Assembly: GCA_015520485.1 (NCBI GenBank) | Contig: WAPX01000035.1 | Span: 1-64,000, forward strand | Source of the DNA: Archaeoglobaceae archaeon | GTDB taxonomy: Archaea; Halobacteriota; Archaeoglobi; Archaeoglobales; Archaeoglobaceae | Direction of reading: 5' to 3' | DNA length: 64,000 nt | Shown here: piece after piece, positions 61,819 to 64,000 of the stretch | Layout: each line of letters starts with the position of its first letter | Position numbering within the stretch: position 1 is the first letter of the stretch | Notes under the pieces: model-generated | What the model was told of the DNA's origin: nothing | The model's input: the letters and a program-made list of their open reading frames with translations, nothing else | The model's database searches: none | Made by a program: the position numbers and the translations under genes

Positions 61819-62496
61819 TCATTTCAGCCTCCACACAATCCCATTTTTTGTTTCAGACCTTCTGATCACGCCTCTCTTTTCCAGATTTTTCAGAGCAACC
61901 TCTACTTCTCTGTAAGGCAATCCGAACTGCTCTGCTATTTCAGCAGCGGTCCTTACACCTTTCGCTATCCCTATCATCACGATTCTCTCAACCTCTCCAT
62001 TTATGCAGGCGTTGATTTCCCTTGTTATTCTCTCAAATGCTTCGTTTATTTTCGAATTGATCATTCCCTGCAGTCTGGACATGTTTTGCTGGATTTTTTC
62101 TATCTCCCTTACAGCATCGCTGAGCTCAAACACTCCCGCCTTTTCGAATTCGAGGTCGAGCATTTTTTTTGCTTCTCTGACTGCTTTTTCCACGTCCAGA
62201 TCGTTCGTTCCGTTAATCACTGATGTTTCAAACAGGTGTGGCGCTATTGTAATCTCTATTCTCAGACTTTTGTTTATGTGGTAGTACCTCCTTCTGCCCT
62301 CCTCGAAACTCCTGATTATTCCAGCTTTTTCCAGTTTCTCGAGATGCTCCAGTACTGCTTTGGGTGCCATTTTGAGGGAGTACGAGATTTCACTGATGTA
62401 ACATGGTTTTTTCGAGAGTAGAGCGAGTATCCTCCTTCTGCTCTCATTACCGAGCACTTCAAGTAAAGTCTCAGCGACCTCTGAGTTCTCTGGCAT
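61819..62496 (-). CDS. hsr1: HSR1-type heat-shock repressor (winged helix)
   Basis: About 225 residues. The N-terminal ArsR-like winged helix ('LLEVLGNESRRRILALLSKK' and 'MAPKAVLEHLEKLEKAGIIR') is followed by a helical middle and a second helix-turn-helix at the C-terminus ('GVRTAAEIAEQFGLPYREVE'). It heads the CDC48-Hsp20 operon, and its promoter carries CTAAC-N5-GTTAG, the site bound by HSR1 of A. fulgidus (AF1298). It should repress its own operon and release it on heat shock. ATG 62496 has GGAGGGT 8 nt upstream; a GTG at 62514 also is in frame. Confidence 0.9.
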   Translation of the reverse strand: MPENSEVAETLLEVLGNESRRRILALLSKKPCYISEISYSLKMAPKAVLEHLEKLEKAGIIRSFEEGRRRYYHINKSLRIEITIAPHLFETSVINGTNDLDVEKAVREAKKMLDLEFEKAGVFELSDAVREIEKIQQNMSRLQGMINSKINEAFERITREINACINGEVERIVMIGIAKGVRTAAEIAEQFGLPYREVEVALKNLEKRGVIRRSETKNGIVWRLK

Positions 62497-62535
62497 CTCA
62501 CAACCCTCCAGCACCCTATTTTACCTGATATGTTA

Positions 62536-62550
62536 CTAACCTTAGGTTAG
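62536..62550. promoter_or_regulatory. HSR1 operator CTAAC-N5-GTTAG
   Basis: CTAACCTTAGGTTAG is a 15-nt near-perfect palindrome that fits the published HSR1 motif exactly. It lies 40 nt upstream of the hsr1 ATG and centres 19 nt downstream of the TATA box, so it covers the expected transcription start. Binding there would block the polymerase. Confidence 0.88.
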
Positions 62551-62556
62551 TATAAC

Positions 62557-62566
62557 GGTATATAAG
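62557..62566 (-). promoter_or_regulatory. TATA box of the heat-shock operon
   Basis: On the minus strand CTTATATACC, preceded by an A-rich ACCAAAATT that could serve as BRE. It is 61-70 nt before the hsr1 start codon and immediately upstream of the operator, giving a message with a leader of roughly 40 nt. Confidence 0.7.
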
Positions 62567-62610
62567 AATTTTGGTCGGGTAATTGAGGGCGTCATGATTG
62601 CTTTCCGTAG

Positions 62611-62736
62611 TTATAGAATAACAGCAAAGCCTCTTTCCTTGCAGTAGACAAAACTTCTGCCTGCGCGTAGTATTTTATCTTTTAATTTCAGTCTTTTCTT
62701 TTTAATTGTTTTCTTTAGGACTTTAAAATTCTTCAT
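62611..62736 (-). CDS. Possible very basic 41-residue protein
   Basis: In the 310 nt between the heat-shock operon and the gene at 62805 the minus strand has an open frame from ATG 62736: 'MKNFKVLKKTIKKKRLKLKD' then 'GRSFVYCKERGFAVIL'. It carries 14 lysines and arginines in the first 28 residues, like small ribosomal or nucleic-acid-binding proteins. No clear ribosome-binding site is seen. It may be chance in AT-rich DNA. Confidence 0.3.
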   Translation of the reverse strand: MKNFKVLKKTIKKKRLKLKDKILRAGRSFVYCKERGFAVIL

Positions 62737-62804
62737 CGCTCAGCTCGATACGGCTTACTTTTTTGTAAAGATTTTAATAACCGAGAACGCCCTAATTTCA
62801 AAAG

Positions 62805-63308
62805 TTACTGGCCGTTACGCACATCACAGCGAAGGGGATAATCCTTAAGACTGTAAACCCTTCCAATTTGGTAAAGACTCCAGTTTTTATAGCTCTCATT
62901 AACAACTGGTTTGACCACTATAACACCTCCCCAGGAGAGGTTTACCAGCAAAAACGTTTTGTTTGCGGTTGTGTTGTAGCAAACGTCAACACTAGTAACT
63001 CTTTCTCCATCACTCCATTTATAACTCTCCAAAATTGGCTTGAGTTTTAGGGCAGCCGTTCTTTCATCCCACTTAAATGGATCTTCATTGGGATAGTAAA
63101 AGCTCCAGTTCGAGTTTTGGAGAGCATCAGCAAGCCCGGTTATTCTTACCTGTTTTTTGAAATCTGCATTCTCTGGAGTTTGAGTTATAGTAGCTGGAGA
63201 TTCAAAAGGAGTTGGTGATGGTAAATTGGAGTTTCTTTCACTTAAGCACATTGCAGAAAAGCCAGCTACTAAAATAACTATAAAAATTAAAATTTGAGTT
63301 TTTCTCAT
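62805..63308 (-). CDS. Secreted or lipid-anchored protein, unknown
   Basis: A 167-residue protein with a signal peptide, 'TQILIFIVILVAGFSAMCLS'; the cysteine at about residue 21 could be lipid-modified. A Pro/Ser/Thr linker, 'SNLPSPTPFESPATITQTPE', leads to a globular domain with 'SNWSFYYPNEDPFKWDERTA' and 'TTANKTFLLVNLSWGGVIVV'. It has two distal cysteines and several N-x-S/T sites. It is 12 nt downstream of the next gene on the same strand, so both are probably co-transcribed. No family recognised. Confidence 0.65.
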   Translation of the reverse strand: MRKTQILIFIVILVAGFSAMCLSERNSNLPSPTPFESPATITQTPENADFKKQVRITGLADALQNSNWSFYYPNEDPFKWDERTAALKLKPILESYKWSDGERVTSVDVCYNTTANKTFLLVNLSWGGVIVVKPVVNESYKNWSLYQIGRVYSLKDYPLRCDVRNGQ

Positions 63309-63320
63309 ACTTCAAGCACC

Positions 63321-63795
63321 TCATTTTTCTATCCAGTGGTAGAACCAAAACCTCCCCCAATCGTCTACACCCCACCATATTCTCGCGTAAGTTCCCTGCT
63401 GTTCACCCCTCTTCGTAAGACATTCACTTGGCCTTAACCAGCCCTGATTTGTTTTAACATAATTAAGTTTGTTATAAGTCCAGTCAAATGCTGGCAGATC
63501 CATTACGTTGTACTGTATTTCTGTCATAAAATCAGCATGGATGATTTCATTTTCGGTCACATTGCTACATTCTCCAAGTAGCTTCCAGTTATTGTCAGTA
63601 TCTTTTACCCAACCTTTAAATTTATCTAAATCTGTGAGCAGTTCTATCCTCCTCTCTCCATTGGTTTTTCGCAACAGTGATATGCGAATCATATCCAGCG
63701 CAGTCTGTAAAATAGTTACTTGACACCTCATACTTGCCATTAGTTTCTGCGCGGTGAGTGATTGCTCCTTCTATGGTCTGTATAGAGGTAGGCAT
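63321..63795 (-). pseudogene. Unknown protein gene with an apparent frameshift
   Basis: The C-terminal frame, open from 63740, encodes 'LLTDLDKFKGWVKDTDNNWK', 'NVMDLPAFDWTYNKLNYVKT' and ends 'DDWGRFWFYHWIEK'. Its first 25 residues look unnatural. A better N-terminus lies in another frame from ATG 63795: 'MPTSIQTIEGAITHRAETNG' then 'SNYFTDCAGYDSHITVAKN'. The two join if a base is added or lost in the T run near 63665. The whole would be about 150 residues, rich in W and Y, perhaps secreted. To the right, 63796-64000 holds only a short frame, 'VKEWYKDIDQAVVEFEAKLG' (63854-63937), of doubtful value. Confidence 0.5.
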
Positions 63796-64000
63796 GGCAT
63801 GGTATAAGTAATATTGCCTTCTCTGTTTTAGGCAACTTGCTCATATTGGCTTCTCAAGACAAAGATAGAATATCATATCCAAGTTTTGCCTCGAATTCTA
63901 CAACTGCTTGATCTATATCTTTATACCACTCTTTCACCTCACGTTTTAAGTTATTTGTTTATCAGTTATATAAAACTACCGAAAATATTAGGTAACAATC

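Overview
The window looks like the chromosome of a hyperthermophilic euryarchaeon of the Archaeoglobales (Archaeoglobus/Ferroglobus/Geoglobus type). Supporting genes are the fused di-myo-inositol-phosphate synthase, MfnA (methanofuran pathway), a bacterial-type GyrB, an AlkA-like glycosylase, archaeal-type shikimate kinase, DacZ, and above all a heat-shock block in the order regulator–CDC48–Hsp20, preceded by the CTAAC-N5-GTTAG operator known for A. fulgidus HSR1. Starts are a mix of leaderless genes (TATA box about 25 nt before the start codon) and genes with GGAGGTGA-type ribosome-binding sites. The genus is an inference; no 16S gene is present.

Layout. 1-1.4 kb: the end of a SpoIIM-family membrane protein, a toxin-antitoxin pair with a frameshifted PIN toxin, and a decayed surface-protein-like stretch. 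1.4-16.2 kb: housekeeping genes: leuC, a CAU tRNA, the RPA pair, an aminotransferase, inositol-phosphate compatible-solute synthesis, Usp, a Brix/Pcc1/prefoldin cluster, purine and shikimate genes, leuD, purE, mfnA, mobA-moaA. 16.3-23.1 kb: gyrB, tmcA, a DNA glycosylase, ubiD. 23.4-35.4 kb: a FilR1-type regulator, a metallophosphoesterase-like protein that has lost its metal ligands, a coiled-coil protein, glyA, lysC, ubiA, Mut7-C and HD proteins, ccmBA, a CrtI-like oxidoreductase with a 56-residue ferredoxin, and pelota.

36.2-41.7 kb is a visibly AT-rich island on the minus strand holding one signalling operon: CheY-like receiver, FIST sensor, PAS histidine kinase and a PAS/GAF protein without a kinase domain. 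41.9-48.5 kb returns to core genes (hemA-hemB, deoxyhypusine synthase, ROK kinase, an orphan ABC ATPase), broken by a patch of gene debris at 46.2-47.1 kb. 48.6-53.8 kb has argJ, dacZ, a transposase relic, a large pilin-like surface protein with Ig-like repeats and a second SpoIIM paralogue. 53.9-62.6 kb has a HAD phosphatase, a GH130-like protein, an AK6-type kinase, hisC, leuB and the HSR1 heat-shock operon. The right edge holds two secreted or surface-type unknown proteins, one apparently frameshifted.

Pathway view: leuC, leuD and leuB lie apart but within one 58 kb stretch. mobA/moaA, and an orphan WtpC/ModC-like ATPase, serve Mo/W metabolism. hemA/hemB and ccmAB serve haem and cytochrome c. 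ubiA, ubiD and the ferredoxin-linked oxidoreductase suggest isoprenoid or quinone chemistry. The most unusual items are the FIST signalling operon, the H-less histidine-kinase-like protein, the metal-ligand-free phosphoesterase homologue, and a palindromic TATA box that may serve both pelota and the ferredoxin operon.
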